A stretch of DNA of 64,000 nucleotides from Alteromonas lipotrueiana (GTDB lineage: Bacteria > Pseudomonadota > Gammaproteobacteria > Enterobacterales > Alteromonadaceae): assembly GCF_019249245.1 (NCBI RefSeq), contig NZ_JAESDK010000002.1, forward strand, positions 186,001 to 250,000, in the 5' to 3' direction. Position numbers and translations under genes: made by a program. The notes beneath the pieces are model-generated. The model was not told the DNA's origin. It saw only the letters and a program-made list of their open reading frames with translations, and did not search any database. Positions 9,128-17,712 of the stretch are shown piece after piece. Every line of letters begins with the position of its first letter. The stretch's first letter is position 1.

Positions 9128-10402
9128 ATGAGTGATAAACAGAACTCAGACGGCGACAACAAATTATTGTATTGCTCCTTCTGTGGCAAAAGCCAACACG
9201 AAGTGAGAAAATTAATTGCTGGTCCGTCCGTTTTTATCTGTGATGAATGTGTTGAATTATGTAACGACATTATTCGCGAAGAAATCAAAGAAATCGCACC
9301 TAAGCAAAAGCAGGACGCACTGCCCAAACCACATGAAATTCACGTTCATCTGGATGACTATGTTATTGGTCAGAAGCATGCGAAAAAAGTTCTGTCGGTG
9401 GCGGTTTATAATCACTACAAGCGACTTCGTCACGGAGACGTGCATGAAGGCGTAGAGCTGGGTAAAAGTAATATTTTGCTTATCGGGCCCACGGGTAGCG
9501 GTAAAACGCTATTGGCCGAAACCCTTGCTCGACTACTTGATGTGCCATTTACCATGGCTGACGCTACCACACTGACCGAAGCGGGCTATGTGGGCGAAGA
9601 TGTTGAAAATATTATTCAAAAGTTACTGCAAAAATGTGACTACGATGTAGAAAAGGCCCAGCGCGGTATTGTCTACATTGACGAAATTGATAAAATTTCA
9701 CGCAAATCTGATAATCCTTCGATTACGCGGGACGTGTCGGGTGAAGGTGTTCAGCAGGCGTTGTTGAAGCTGATTGAAGGAACCGTAGCGTCGGTGCCGC
9801 CCCAAGGTGGCCGTAAACATCCGCAACAGGAGTTTTTGCAGGTAGATACCTCGAAAATTTTGTTTATTTGTGGTGGCGCTTTTTCTGGACTTGATAAAGT
9901 TATTGAGCAGCGGGCACAAACCGGTAGCGGTATTGGTTTTGGCGCTAAGGTTAAGACCAAAGACAGCCTTCACAAAGCCAGTGAACTGTTCAAAAAGGTC
10001 GAGCCTGAAGATTTGGTCAAATATGGTTTGATTCCTGAGTTCATCGGCCGGTTACCTGTAGTAACCAGTTTAGAAGAGCTAAACGAAGATGCATTGATTC
10101 AGATATTGCGCGAGCCTAAAAACGCCATTACCAAACAATACGGCGCTTTGTTCGCAATAGAAGATGTCGAGCTTGAATTTCGTGAAGACGCACTTCAGGC
10201 AATAGCGAAAAAAGCGATGCATCGTAAAACTGGTGCGCGAGGCCTTCGTTCAATTGTCGAAGCGATATTACTGGATACCATGTATGACTTACCTTCACTT
10301 GAAGATGTGAAGAAAGTAGTTATTGATGAAACGGTGATTCGTGGCGAGTCAAGTCCGATATTGATTTATGCAAATGAAGAAAAAAAAGCAGCGTCTGAAT
10401 AG
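9128..10402 (+). CDS. clpX: ATP-dependent unfoldase ClpX
   Basis: ClpX is the AAA+ hexamer that recognises and unfolds substrates for ClpP, including ssrA-tagged proteins. It has 424 residues. The N-terminal zinc-binding domain has CSFCGKS and CDECVELC. Walker A GPTGSGKT is near residues 120-127, Walker B is VYIDEIDKI, and the RKSDN region and the IGF loop (GSGIGFGAK) that docks on ClpP are present. The 69-base gap after clpP contains a GTCCGGAC palindrome but no terminator, so clpP and clpX are probably co-transcribed. Confidence 0.98.
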   Translation: MSDKQNSDGDNKLLYCSFCGKSQHEVRKLIAGPSVFICDECVELCNDIIREEIKEIAPKQKQDALPKPHEIHVHLDDYVIGQKHAKKVLSVAVYNHYKRLRHGDVHEGVELGKSNILLIGPTGSGKTLLAETLARLLDVPFTMADATTLTEAGYVGEDVENIIQKLLQKCDYDVEKAQRGIVYIDEIDKISRKSDNPSITRDVSGEGVQQALLKLIEGTVASVPPQGGRKHPQQEFLQVDTSKILFICGGAFSGLDKVIEQRAQTGSGIGFGAKVKTKDSLHKASELFKKVEPEDLVKYGLIPEFIGRLPVVTSLEELNEDALIQILREPKNAITKQYGALFAIEDVELEFREDALQAIAKKAMHRKTGARGLRSIVEAILLDTMYDLPSLEDVKKVVIDETVIRGESSPILIYANEEKKAASE

Positions 10403-10420
10403 GCGTTGTGGATTTTCTTG

Positions 10421-10450
10421 AAGAGGCCTCCTATGAGGTCTTTTTTGTTT
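10421..10450 (+). terminator. Intrinsic terminator of clpX
   Basis: The stem GGCCTC/GAGGTC (with one G-T pair), four-base loop CTAT and a following TTTTTTG run lie 20 bases after the clpX stop. This separates clpPX from lon. Confidence 0.75.
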
Positions 10451-10625
10451 TTATAGATTGTCCACTGATAGGTATCTTCCGTTTATTTAAACAACGCTGT
10501 TTAGATATAACCTAAAGAATAGTTGCCATAAACTGGTAAATAACTGAAGGTGAATAAAAGTTTTTCTCACAGGGGAGAACAGGCTGCCAGGTGAAGTAAA
10601 ATTAACCCTTGGCTGTAACTAACTA

Positions 10626-10653
10626 TTTGAACTTTGCCTGATTATCCCCATAT
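10626..10653 (+). promoter_or_regulatory. Heat-shock (sigma-32) promoter of lon
   Basis: TTTGAA at 10626-10631 and CCCCATAT at 10646-10653 are separated by 14 bases. This closely matches the RpoH consensus CTTGAA, 13-15 bases, CCCCATNT. The lon ATG lies 33 bases downstream of the -10 element, giving a short leader. In E. coli lon is an RpoH target, which agrees. Confidence 0.75.
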
Positions 10654-10685
10654 AAATCGAAATCAGTAATCAATAGAGTGCAAGT

Positions 10686-13040
10686 ATGACAGACGAGCGT
10701 GAAAATCGCATAGAAATACCCGTATTAGCCCTTCGGGATGTGGTGGTTTACCCACATATGGTCATACCCCTGTTTGTTGGTAGAGAGAAATCGATCCGTT
10801 GCCTTGAAGCCGCAATGGAAAACGACAAACAGATCTTCTTAGTTGCTCAGAAAGATGCCAGCGTCGATGAGCCTGAAACCGATGATATCTATCGGGTGGG
10901 TACAATTGCCACCATTCTCCAACTGCTGAAATTACCCGATGGCACGGTAAAAGTGCTGGTTGAAGGTAATGTAAGAGGTGAAATTAGCGAATACACCCAA
11001 TCAGAACCTTTCTACTGCGCTACAATCGAAAAGATTGTTGACGGCGCCATTGCCGAAAACGAGCAGGAAGTGTTGATTCGCTCGGCAGTCTCGCAATTTG
11101 AAGGTTATGTTAAGTTAAATAAAAAAATTCCGCCCGAGGTATTAACCTCATTAAATGGGATTGATGATGCCGCCCGGTTGGCGGATACCATGGCGGCGCA
11201 TATGCCGTTAAAGCTCACTGAAAAACAAAAAGTATTAGAAATGAAAGGCGTCAATGAGCGTCTTGAATATTTGATGGCGCTCATGGAAGGCGAAATAGAT
11301 TTACTCCAGGTCGAGAAAAAAATTCGCACCCGGGTTAAAAAACAAATGGAAAAAAGCCAGCGCGAATATTATTTGAATGAACAAATGAAGGCGATTCAAA
11401 AAGAATTAGGCGAGATGGACGATGCGCCTGACGAATTTGAAGCGTTAAGTAATAAAATTACTGAAGCTAAGATGCCGAAAGAAGCCGAAGAAAAGGCCCG
11501 TGCAGAGCTGCAGAAGCTGAAAATGATGTCGCCAATGTCAGCAGAAGCAACAGTAGTTAGAAGCTATATAGATTGGCTTACTGGGGTTCCCTGGCAAAAA
11601 CGGAGTCCCGTGAAAAAAGATTTGGCCAAAGCCGAAACGGTTTTAGATGCCGATCATTACGGGCTTGAAAAAGTTAAAGAGCGTATTGTCGAATATCTGG
11701 CAGTACAGCAAAGGGTGAAGAAGCTAAAAGGGCCGATTTTATGCTTAGTGGGCCCTCCTGGCGTGGGCAAAACCTCGTTAGGTCAGTCAGTGGCTAAGGC
11801 CACAGGCCGTAAGTATGTGCGCATGGCATTAGGTGGCGTACGTGATGAAGCTGAAATTCGTGGTCATCGTCGTACCTACATAGGTTCGTTACCGGGCAAG
11901 TTGATACAAAACATGACCAAGGTAGGCGTTAAAAACCCGCTGTTCCTGTTAGATGAAATCGACAAGATGTCTGCCGATATGCGTGGCGATCCGGCCTCAG
12001 CTTTGTTGGAGGTTTTAGACCCCGAACAAAATAATAGTTTTAGTGACCATTATCTTGAAGTCGACTATGACTTATCGGATGTCATGTTTGTGGCAACATC
12101 GAACAGCATGAACATCCCAGGCCCGCTATTAGATAGAATGGAAGTGATTCGTTTATCAGGGTATACCGAAGATGAGAAACTGAACATCGCTATGCGTCAT
12201 TTGTTGTCTAAACAAATGGAGCGCAACGGGCTTAAAAAGAATGAACTGGAAATTACCGACTCGGCAATTATAGGGATTATTCGCTATTACACCCGAGAAG
12301 CGGGGGTTCGAAATCTTGAACGCGAAATATCCAAGGTTTGTCGAAAAGCCGTTAAAGATGTGTTGTTGTCTAAAAGCAAAGACAAAGTAGTGGTAACACA
12401 AGATAATTTAAAAGATTATTTGGGTGTTCAACGCTTTGATTATGGCAAAGCTGACAAGGATAATCAGATAGGCCAGGTCACTGGGCTTGCCTGGACTCAG
12501 GTAGGCGGCGACTTACTTACGATTGAAACCAGTACCGTGCCGGGTAAGGGTAAAATGACCACCACCGGTTCACTGGGCGATGTTATGCAAGAGTCTATCA
12601 AGGCGGCAATGACCGTAGTACGCAGCCGCGCTGATAAACTTCGTATTAACAGTGATTTTTACGAAAAACGTGATATCCACGTGCATGTTCCTGAAGGTGC
12701 GACGCCTAAAGATGGTCCAAGTGCAGGTATCGCAATGTGTACAGCATTGGTATCGTCGTTAACAGGAAACCCGGTAAAATGTGAAGTAGCCATGACAGGC
12801 GAGATTACATTGCGCGGTGAAGTTCTGGCAATTGGCGGGTTAAAAGAGAAACTATTAGCGGCCCACCGCGGCGGAATAAAAACAGTCGTTATTCCCAAAG
12901 AGAACGAACGCGATCTTGAAGAAATTCCCGACAATGTTAAAGAAGCATTGTCGATTCATCCGGTTAAGTGGATTGATGATGTATTAGATATCGCGCTTCA
13001 GGAGCCGGTTGAATCTTTCAAAGTCGAGGATAAAAAATAG
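10686..13040 (+). CDS. lon: ATP-dependent Lon protease
   Basis: Cytosolic AAA+ serine protease for misfolded and regulatory proteins. The 784 residues match the E. coli enzyme. The N-terminal substrate-binding domain begins EIPVLALRDVVVYPHMVIPLFVGR; a coiled region (about 190-280) follows. Walker A is GPPGVGKTS (about residue 355). The protease domain has the catalytic Ser in DGPSAGIAM (about 678) and the Lys in the GGLKEKLLAA segment. ATG 10686 follows AGAGTGCAAGT. Upstream is a clear sigma-32 promoter, and its own terminator follows. Confidence 0.98.
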   Translation: MTDERENRIEIPVLALRDVVVYPHMVIPLFVGREKSIRCLEAAMENDKQIFLVAQKDASVDEPETDDIYRVGTIATILQLLKLPDGTVKVLVEGNVRGEISEYTQSEPFYCATIEKIVDGAIAENEQEVLIRSAVSQFEGYVKLNKKIPPEVLTSLNGIDDAARLADTMAAHMPLKLTEKQKVLEMKGVNERLEYLMALMEGEIDLLQVEKKIRTRVKKQMEKSQREYYLNEQMKAIQKELGEMDDAPDEFEALSNKITEAKMPKEAEEKARAELQKLKMMSPMSAEATVVRSYIDWLTGVPWQKRSPVKKDLAKAETVLDADHYGLEKVKERIVEYLAVQQRVKKLKGPILCLVGPPGVGKTSLGQSVAKATGRKYVRMALGGVRDEAEIRGHRRTYIGSLPGKLIQNMTKVGVKNPLFLLDEIDKMSADMRGDPASALLEVLDPEQNNSFSDHYLEVDYDLSDVMFVATSNSMNIPGPLLDRMEVIRLSGYTEDEKLNIAMRHLLSKQMERNGLKKNELEITDSAIIGIIRYYTREAGVRNLEREISKVCRKAVKDVLLSKSKDKVVVTQDNLKDYLGVQRFDYGKADKDNQIGQVTGLAWTQVGGDLLTIETSTVPGKGKMTTTGSLGDVMQESIKAAMTVVRSRADKLRINSDFYEKRDIHVHVPEGATPKDGPSAGIAMCTALVSSLTGNPVKCEVAMTGEITLRGEVLAIGGLKEKLLAAHRGGIKTVVIPKENERDLEEIPDNVKEALSIHPVKWIDDVLDIALQEPVESFKVEDKK

Positions 13041-13358
13041 TCGACTAAGTAAGGCTGTAACTCCTGTCATATATGGGTTGCAGCTTTTTTTTAGGTAAAA
13101 AAGCTTAAAAAATAACCACTAATGCATCGATTTGCTGGTTTTTTCGAAAATAGGGCTTTCAAGTCGCAAAAGTTGTGTTACCTTTACTGGGTTATCGCTT
13201 GAAGCCTTGTCTTTAAAGGGATTGCAGCGAGTCACTAAAAGTTAATTAATTGTAACAGAGTGCTTGAAGTTAATGTTCAAGCTTGTTATAAAGTCCGGCG
13301 ATAATTCGATAATTGTTTCGGACAAACAGTATAATAACAAACGAAGGGGATCATAATT
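13041..13358. other. Intergenic region lon-hupB (318 bases)
   Basis: This holds the lon terminator and must hold the hupB promoter. The best -10 box is TATAAT at 13330-13335, but I do not see a well-spaced -35 box with it. The rest is AT-rich with no open frame of note. Confidence 0.5.
13053..13092 (+). terminator. Intrinsic terminator of lon
   Basis: GGCTGTAAC and GGTTGCAGC form a stem of eight pairs with one G-T, followed by TTTTTTTT. It begins 13 bases after the lon stop. Confidence 0.8.
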
Positions 13359-13631
13359 GTGAACAAGTCTCAACTCATCGACCAAATGGCAGCTGGTGCG
13401 GACATCTCTAAAGCGGCTGCTGGCCGAGCTCTAGACGCATTCACTGATGCTGTAACCGCAGCGCTTAAAGAAGGTGACCAAGTAGCATTGGTAGGCTTTG
13501 GTACTTTCGCAGTTCGTGAGCGCTCTGCTCGCAGCGGCCGTAATCCTCAAACTGGTGAAACCATTCAGATTGCAGCGGCAAAAGTACCTTCTTTCAAAGC
13601 AGGTAAAGCTTTAAAAGACGCGTGCAACTAA
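13359..13631 (+). CDS. hupB: DNA-binding protein HU-beta
   Basis: Small histone-like nucleoid protein, 90 residues, binding and bending DNA as a dimer. It begins [25 protein letters not shown] and contains the DNA-binding arm [21 protein letters not shown] with the conserved GRNPQTG and proline at its tip. The start codon is GTG at 13359, preceded by the strong site GAAGGGGA. Its position after lon is the same as in E. coli. A strong terminator follows. Confidence 0.97.
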   Translation: MNKSQLIDQMAAGADISKAAAGRALDAFTDAVTAALKEGDQVALVGFGTFAVRERSARSGRNPQTGETIQIAAAKVPSFKAGKALKDACN

Positions 13632-13645
13632 TCTATATTCATTTA

Positions 13646-13678
13646 TAAAAAGGCGATGGTAACCCCATCGCCTTTTTT
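13646..13678 (+). terminator. Intrinsic terminator of hupB
   Basis: Perfect GGCGATGG/CCATCGCC stem flanked by A5 and T6 with a small loop, just after the hupB stop. The A/T flanks make it potentially bidirectional. Confidence 0.92.
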
Positions 13679-13971
13679 ATTTGTACGCACTTTAATATCA
13701 TGCCTGGCGAGCAACGAATACATAGCCTTAATAAAACCGTAAACCAACAGGCCAATAGGTTTTTTACGGCTGCATTATAAAAATCACCTATGTACGTAAT
13801 TCATTGTAGTTCAACGTGCCAACGGGTTATAAAACCGTCGCGTTTGTATAGGTAATCGCGTTATAATCTTGCCAAATTTTTGTCAGTCAAACGCTCAGAT
13901 ATTCAGTTATCTACTCTACAAAATGCAAATACTGACATGCAGAAGTAAGCAACGGAGTTGAAAGAACAATC
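13679..13971. other. Intergenic region hupB-ppiD
   Basis: Apart from the hupB terminator at its left edge I see no gene or structured RNA here. A TATAAT occurs at 13862-13867, about 105 bases before ppiD, but no convincing -35 box is placed correctly. It should contain the ppiD promoter. Confidence 0.4.
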
Positions 13972-15861
13972 ATGCTAGAAAGAATCAGAGAAGGTTCTCA
14001 GGGCCCATGGGCCATGATCGTAATCGGCCTTGTAGTGCTGAGTTTCGTCTTCGCCGGCGTCGGCAGCTACCTGAACTCTTCAGGGCCTACCGCGGTCGCC
14101 ACAGTTAATGGTGATGAAATAGATCAAAGCACGCTTGAACGCGCTTATCAAAATCAACGAGCTCGTATGGAGTCAGAATACGGTGAAAGCGTATCTGCCA
14201 TGTTTGCCGACGAAAATTACCTGAAAGATTTTCGCCGCAATGTTCTCGAGCGACTCATTAACGACAAGCTGATTGAGCAAGAAGCTTTAGAGTTAGGTTT
14301 GCGGGTAGGCGATAAGCAAATCAGAGAAACGATTCGCGATATGCAAGAATTTCAAACTGCCGGACAGTTCGATAATGAGCGTTATCTTGCTATTTTACGC
14401 CAAAGTGGCTTTCAGCCTTCAGACTTCAGAGACTATCTTCGTACAGAGATGACACGTACCCAGTTAGCGCAGGCCTTGGGTGCTGCTTCTTTTGCCTTAC
14501 CCGGTGAAGTTGAGCGAGCCTGGCAGCTTCAGTCGCAAACCCGTGATGGTCGTTATGTGGTGGTACCGTCAGCTAAATTTGCTGAGTCGGTCGAGATAAC
14601 CGAACAAGACATTAAAAATTACTACGAGTCTAATATCACGGCATTTGATACTCAGGAAGAAGTTAACATAGCGTTTGTTACGTTAAGTATCGATGATCTG
14701 ACAGACGAAGTGAACGTGTCAGAACAGGACATTGAGCAGTATTACCAGGAAAACAAAGACAGCTATCGCGAAGAAGAAGAGCGTCGTGTTTCTCATATTC
14801 TTATTGAATTTGGCGACGACAAAGACGCAGCGCGTCAAAAAGCTCAAAGTATTAAAGCAGAATTAACGGAAGGCGCAGACTTTGCTGAGCTTGCCGAGTC
14901 ACGCTCTGACGATACCTTTTCAGCAGAAAATGGTGGCGATTTAGATTTTATTAATCGCGATATGATGGACCCGGCTTTTGATGAAGCGGCTTTTGCTTTG
15001 GAGCAAAACGGTGCGGTATCTGATGTCGTAGAAACCGAGTTTGGCTTTCATATTATTAAGTTAACTGATATCAAACCAGAGCAGGTAACGTCATTAGCTG
15101 AAGTGAAAGACGATATTCGCGATCGTTTGCAAACAGCACGTGCTACCGAACGTTTTTACGAAATTCGCAGCCGTATGGAAGAAGTTGCTTTTGAAGTCCC
15201 TGAGTCGTTGGAAGATGTTGCGGGAGTGGCAGACCAGCCTATTGAGGAAACCGGGATGTTCACTGAGCAGAAAGTTCCCGCACCAATAGACAATCCTAAC
15301 GCAGCGTCACGTGCATTCAGCCCTGAGCTGGTTGAAGATCGTATGAATAGCGAGGTGATTGAGCTTGATGACAGTACCGTGATGGTGATGCGTGTTAAAG
15401 AGCATGAACCACAACGTACGCGTCCACTTGCTGAAGTCTCACAGAGTATCTCGAAGCAACTGCAAGTACAAAAAGCGCAACAGGCTGCATTAAACTGGGC
15501 GCAGTCATTAGTACAAAAATACACTGCTGGCGAAGACGTCGACGCATTACTTAGTGAACACGATTTAGCGTGGCAGCAGGCTAACGGGATAAATCGAGGC
15601 CCGGGCGACTTACCTCGTTCAATGGTCGAGACGTTGTTTACGTTATCGGGCCAGGAAGGAAATAGCGCCCAGGCGACCAAGCTGGCAAATGGCGATGTCG
15701 GGATAGTAGAGCTTACTGATGTCCAACAACCTGAAGCGCCCGACGAACAGCTTGCCGCCTCGTTGCGACAGCAATTAGGTTCAGCTTACGGACAAACGCT
15801 TTTCCAAAGCTATATCGACGCCTTACGCAGTGAAGCAGAAGTCGAAATATTACAGCCGTAA
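13972..15861 (+). CDS. ppiD: Periplasmic folding chaperone PpiD
   Basis: Inner-membrane-anchored parvulin-type protein that assists proteins leaving the Sec translocon. It has 629 residues. It opens MLERIREGSQGPWAMIVIG and has a single membrane anchor at about 14-34. A SurA-like N domain follows, then the parvulin domain (about 265-360: RRVSHILIEFGDD, DLDFINRDMMDPAFDEAAFAL, ETEFGFHIIKL). The rest is an acidic helical C-terminal part. The location after hupB is conserved. The gene is followed by a strong terminator. Confidence 0.95.
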   Translation: MLERIREGSQGPWAMIVIGLVVLSFVFAGVGSYLNSSGPTAVATVNGDEIDQSTLERAYQNQRARMESEYGESVSAMFADENYLKDFRRNVLERLINDKLIEQEALELGLRVGDKQIRETIRDMQEFQTAGQFDNERYLAILRQSGFQPSDFRDYLRTEMTRTQLAQALGAASFALPGEVERAWQLQSQTRDGRYVVVPSAKFAESVEITEQDIKNYYESNITAFDTQEEVNIAFVTLSIDDLTDEVNVSEQDIEQYYQENKDSYREEEERRVSHILIEFGDDKDAARQKAQSIKAELTEGADFAELAESRSDDTFSAENGGDLDFINRDMMDPAFDEAAFALEQNGAVSDVVETEFGFHIIKLTDIKPEQVTSLAEVKDDIRDRLQTARATERFYEIRSRMEEVAFEVPESLEDVAGVADQPIEETGMFTEQKVPAPIDNPNAASRAFSPELVEDRMNSEVIELDDSTVMVMRVKEHEPQRTRPLAEVSQSISKQLQVQKAQQAALNWAQSLVQKYTAGEDVDALLSEHDLAWQQANGINRGPGDLPRSMVETLFTLSGQEGNSAQATKLANGDVGIVELTDVQQPEAPDEQLAASLRQQLGSAYGQTLFQSYIDALRSEAEVEILQP

Positions 15862-15874
15862 TAACGTCTAATAG

Positions 15875-15906
15875 AAAAACCCGGCTTTATTTGCCGGGTT
15901 TTTTAT
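15875..15906 (+). terminator. Intrinsic terminator of ppiD
   Basis: AAACCCGGC/GCCGGGTTT stem with loop TTTATTT and a T-run, 14 bases after the ppiD stop. The 5' A-run makes it potentially active in both directions, so it could also serve the minus-strand gene at 15945. Confidence 0.9.
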
Positions 15907-15944
15907 CTCTGTTTAACACCAGTGCTCGACTTACCAGACAGTAT

Positions 15945-16124
15945 CTATAGGTGCGTAATAAACATCATAAATGTATAAAACAATGCAATAACAACGGATA
16001 TTACAAAAATATACACAAAACCTTGTTTGCCCTGAGCAATTGAATACCGATTCAACTTTAGATAAACCATCCACAATGCGCTGAGAAGCAGCGGAATTAA
16101 AACAATAATTTTTAGCACAAGCAC
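15945..16124 (-). CDS. Small hypothetical membrane protein (59 residues)
   Basis: I do not recognise this protein. The frame is open back to 16220, but the part before residue 33 looks unlike a protein start, so I prefer the GTG at 16124. From there it gives two hydrophobic segments (about residues 3-19 and 34-54) separated by a short polar, basic loop with KLNRYSIAQGKQG. That is the layout of a small two-span inner-membrane protein. It is convergent to ppiD and shares the region of its terminator. Base composition is like its neighbours. The start codon is uncertain; other V or L codons nearby are possible. Confidence 0.5.
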   Translation of the reverse strand: MLVLKIIVLIPLLLSALWMVYLKLNRYSIAQGKQGFVYIFVISVVIALFYTFMMFITHL

Positions 16125-16409
16125 TCTTAATGACGTTCGACATAAGCTGATGATGCGAAATTTTCGCCGGTACGTCCAGTAAGCCGGACACATTTTTACA
16201 CTGTGACTAAATGGGAACATATTTCACATAACTGTAGCAATTTTGGCTGGAAATGACCCATATTTTCATGACGATTTACGCGTCAAGGCTGAAAATCAAT
16301 AAAATACTACCAAAAAACAATAGTATAGTTAAATTTAGACTTTAGTATTAAAAAAGGGAATGGGAATTGCTCTTACTAAGTCTCTGGTAGTATTTATTAC
16401 GGTGTTTTC

Positions 16410-16718
16410 ATGAATTTTTGTAAGATTGCTTTCTCAACCGTTCTTCTAAGCTGTTTTGCCTCGGCTGCATTTGCTGCCGACCGTGGTCATTATAATCCTC
16501 AGAATTTAAATGATATCGATGTCTCGTACAGTGAACTATCTGAAGATCTGGAAAGTAAGCTGAATAAAGGCTCTGTATTAGATTATGACTTGTTTCAAAA
16601 GGGCCGGGTAGTCTATCGCGATGTTACCCAGGGTATGGTGGCACTTCGTTTAGAGAACAAAGTGGTACGCATGATTGAAGATACCCGTGAGATTGTTGAT
16701 ATTCTGGATACACTGTAA
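16410..16718 (+). CDS. Hypothetical secreted protein (102 residues)
   Basis: I do not recognise the family. The N terminus MNFCKIAFSTVLLSCFASAAFA followed by AD is a textbook signal peptide with an AFA cleavage site near residue 22. The mature part is about 80 residues, acidic, without cysteine, and contains YSELSEDLESKLNKGSVLDY and a hydrophobic, mostly beta-like segment RVVYRDVTQGMVALRLENKV. It stands alone, preceded by about 190 bases of AT-rich DNA. It is probably periplasmic. No function can be assigned from the sequence. Confidence 0.65.
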   Translation: MNFCKIAFSTVLLSCFASAAFAADRGHYNPQNLNDIDVSYSELSEDLESKLNKGSVLDYDLFQKGRVVYRDVTQGMVALRLENKVVRMIEDTREIVDILDTL

Positions 16719-17106
16719 ACGTCTATCGTATAACGGGCAGTATCATGCTGGCCGTAGCTTAATGTAAAAGACCTCACACGCGACATAGTTAAAGCCATAG
16801 TGTCGCCAATGGGCATCACACGCTACATCTTCAGTTGCTCTTGTTAGCCTTTCGTTATTTCACCACCGCAGCTTTCCGACTTCTTGTTTTGTCATAAAAC
16901 GGAAGCCACTTACTATATGATTTATTTCCTTTCAAATTCAATCACCTGAATATTAGAAGGCAGCGTATTAGAGGCTAGCAAAAGCGCACAGGTGTAAGTA
17001 CCAATAGAAAAAGAAACTTAACTACGTCAGCGATAGAGGTAATGGGCACGCAAAAGACGCGGGGGGGGGGGGGTGGACAAATTCATGTTGCTTAAAAAAG
17101 ACACAT
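16719..17106. other. Gene-free stretch containing a 13-G tract
   Basis: Nothing in these 388 bases looks like a gene. The one striking element is a run of 13 consecutive G at 17061-17073. Stops occur frequently in all frames. Confidence 0.5.
17061..17073. repeat. Homopolymeric tract of 13 G
   Basis: Thirteen uninterrupted G residues, the longest mononucleotide run in the window. It lies about 340 bases after the unknown secreted-protein gene and 34 bases before the rpsT terminator hairpin, outside any convincing gene. Such tracts are length-variable through polymerase slippage and are also common places for assembly error. Confidence 0.9.
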
Positions 17107-17133
17107 AAAAAAAGCGCCGTGAGGCGCTTTTTT
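17107..17133 (-). terminator. Intrinsic terminator of rpsT
   Basis: AAGCGCC/GGCGCTT stem with a GTGA loop between an A-run and a T-run, 20 bases after the rpsT stop when read on the minus strand. It is symmetrical enough to work in both directions. Confidence 0.88.
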
Positions 17134-17153
17134 AACTGCAATTCAAGAGAATC

Positions 17154-17414
17154 TTAAAGCGCTTTAATTTGCGCAGCAAGACGGCTCTTATGACGAGCAG
17201 CTTTATTCTTGTGAATCAAACCTTTGGTAGCCATTCTGTCAAGAACAGGGGTCGCTGCGGCCAGTGCTGATTGAGCACCTTCTTTATCGCCATTGGCGAT
17301 AGCTGCTACAACTTTCTTGATGCTTGTACGAGTCATGGAGCGACGGCTGGCATTATGCTGACGACGCTTTTCGGCTTGAATTGCACGTTTCTTAGCAGAC
17401 TTAATGTTAGCCAA
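17154..17414 (-). CDS. rpsT: 30S ribosomal protein S20
   Basis: S20 binds 16S rRNA early in 30S assembly. The family begins (M)[10 protein letters not shown], and here that sequence is preceded by TTG at 17414-17412 with a GGGAG ribosome-binding site 7 bases upstream. I therefore start there rather than at the upstream in-frame ATG at 17501; the product is 86 residues, normal for S20. E. coli rpsT also starts with UUG, and the weak start is part of its translational self-regulation. The gene is basic throughout and is divergent from murJ, as usual for this neighbourhood. Confidence 0.95.
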   Translation of the reverse strand: MANIKSAKKRAIQAEKRRQHNASRRSMTRTSIKKVVAAIANGDKEGAQSALAAATPVLDRMATKGLIHKNKAARHKSRLAAQIKAL

Positions 17415-17712
17415 GGTGTAACTCCCAAATAAATTCATATCAAAAACGAGGGTGCGGATTGTGCCTAGCAATCGATTACTTGTCAAACTATTTAATAACA
17501 AATAAAAGAAGTACTAATCAGGTCCGACCCAACCAGGGCGCGGATTATAGCAGGCAACAATATAAAGTTCATCCTCCTTTAAGAAGAATTACTAATTAAA
17601 TTGAACATTTTATTCAGCTTTGTCAGTTTTTATTATCCCCGAACGTTTTCTAGATATAGGCATTCAGCTATAGTGTGAATCCTTTTTTGCTACGTAAAAA
17701 ACAAGAGGCTTT

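Noticed and set aside
13330-13335. TATAAT before hupB as a complete promoter
   Set aside because: The -10 box is perfect but no -35 box lies at 16-18 bases; TTGTTT at 13313 is only 11 bases away. Kept only as a note in the intergenic entry.
17042-17160. Short reading frames running through the 13-G tract as a phase-variable gene
   Set aside because: The frames are under 40 codons, have no ribosome-binding site and run into the rpsT terminator; none resembles a protein.
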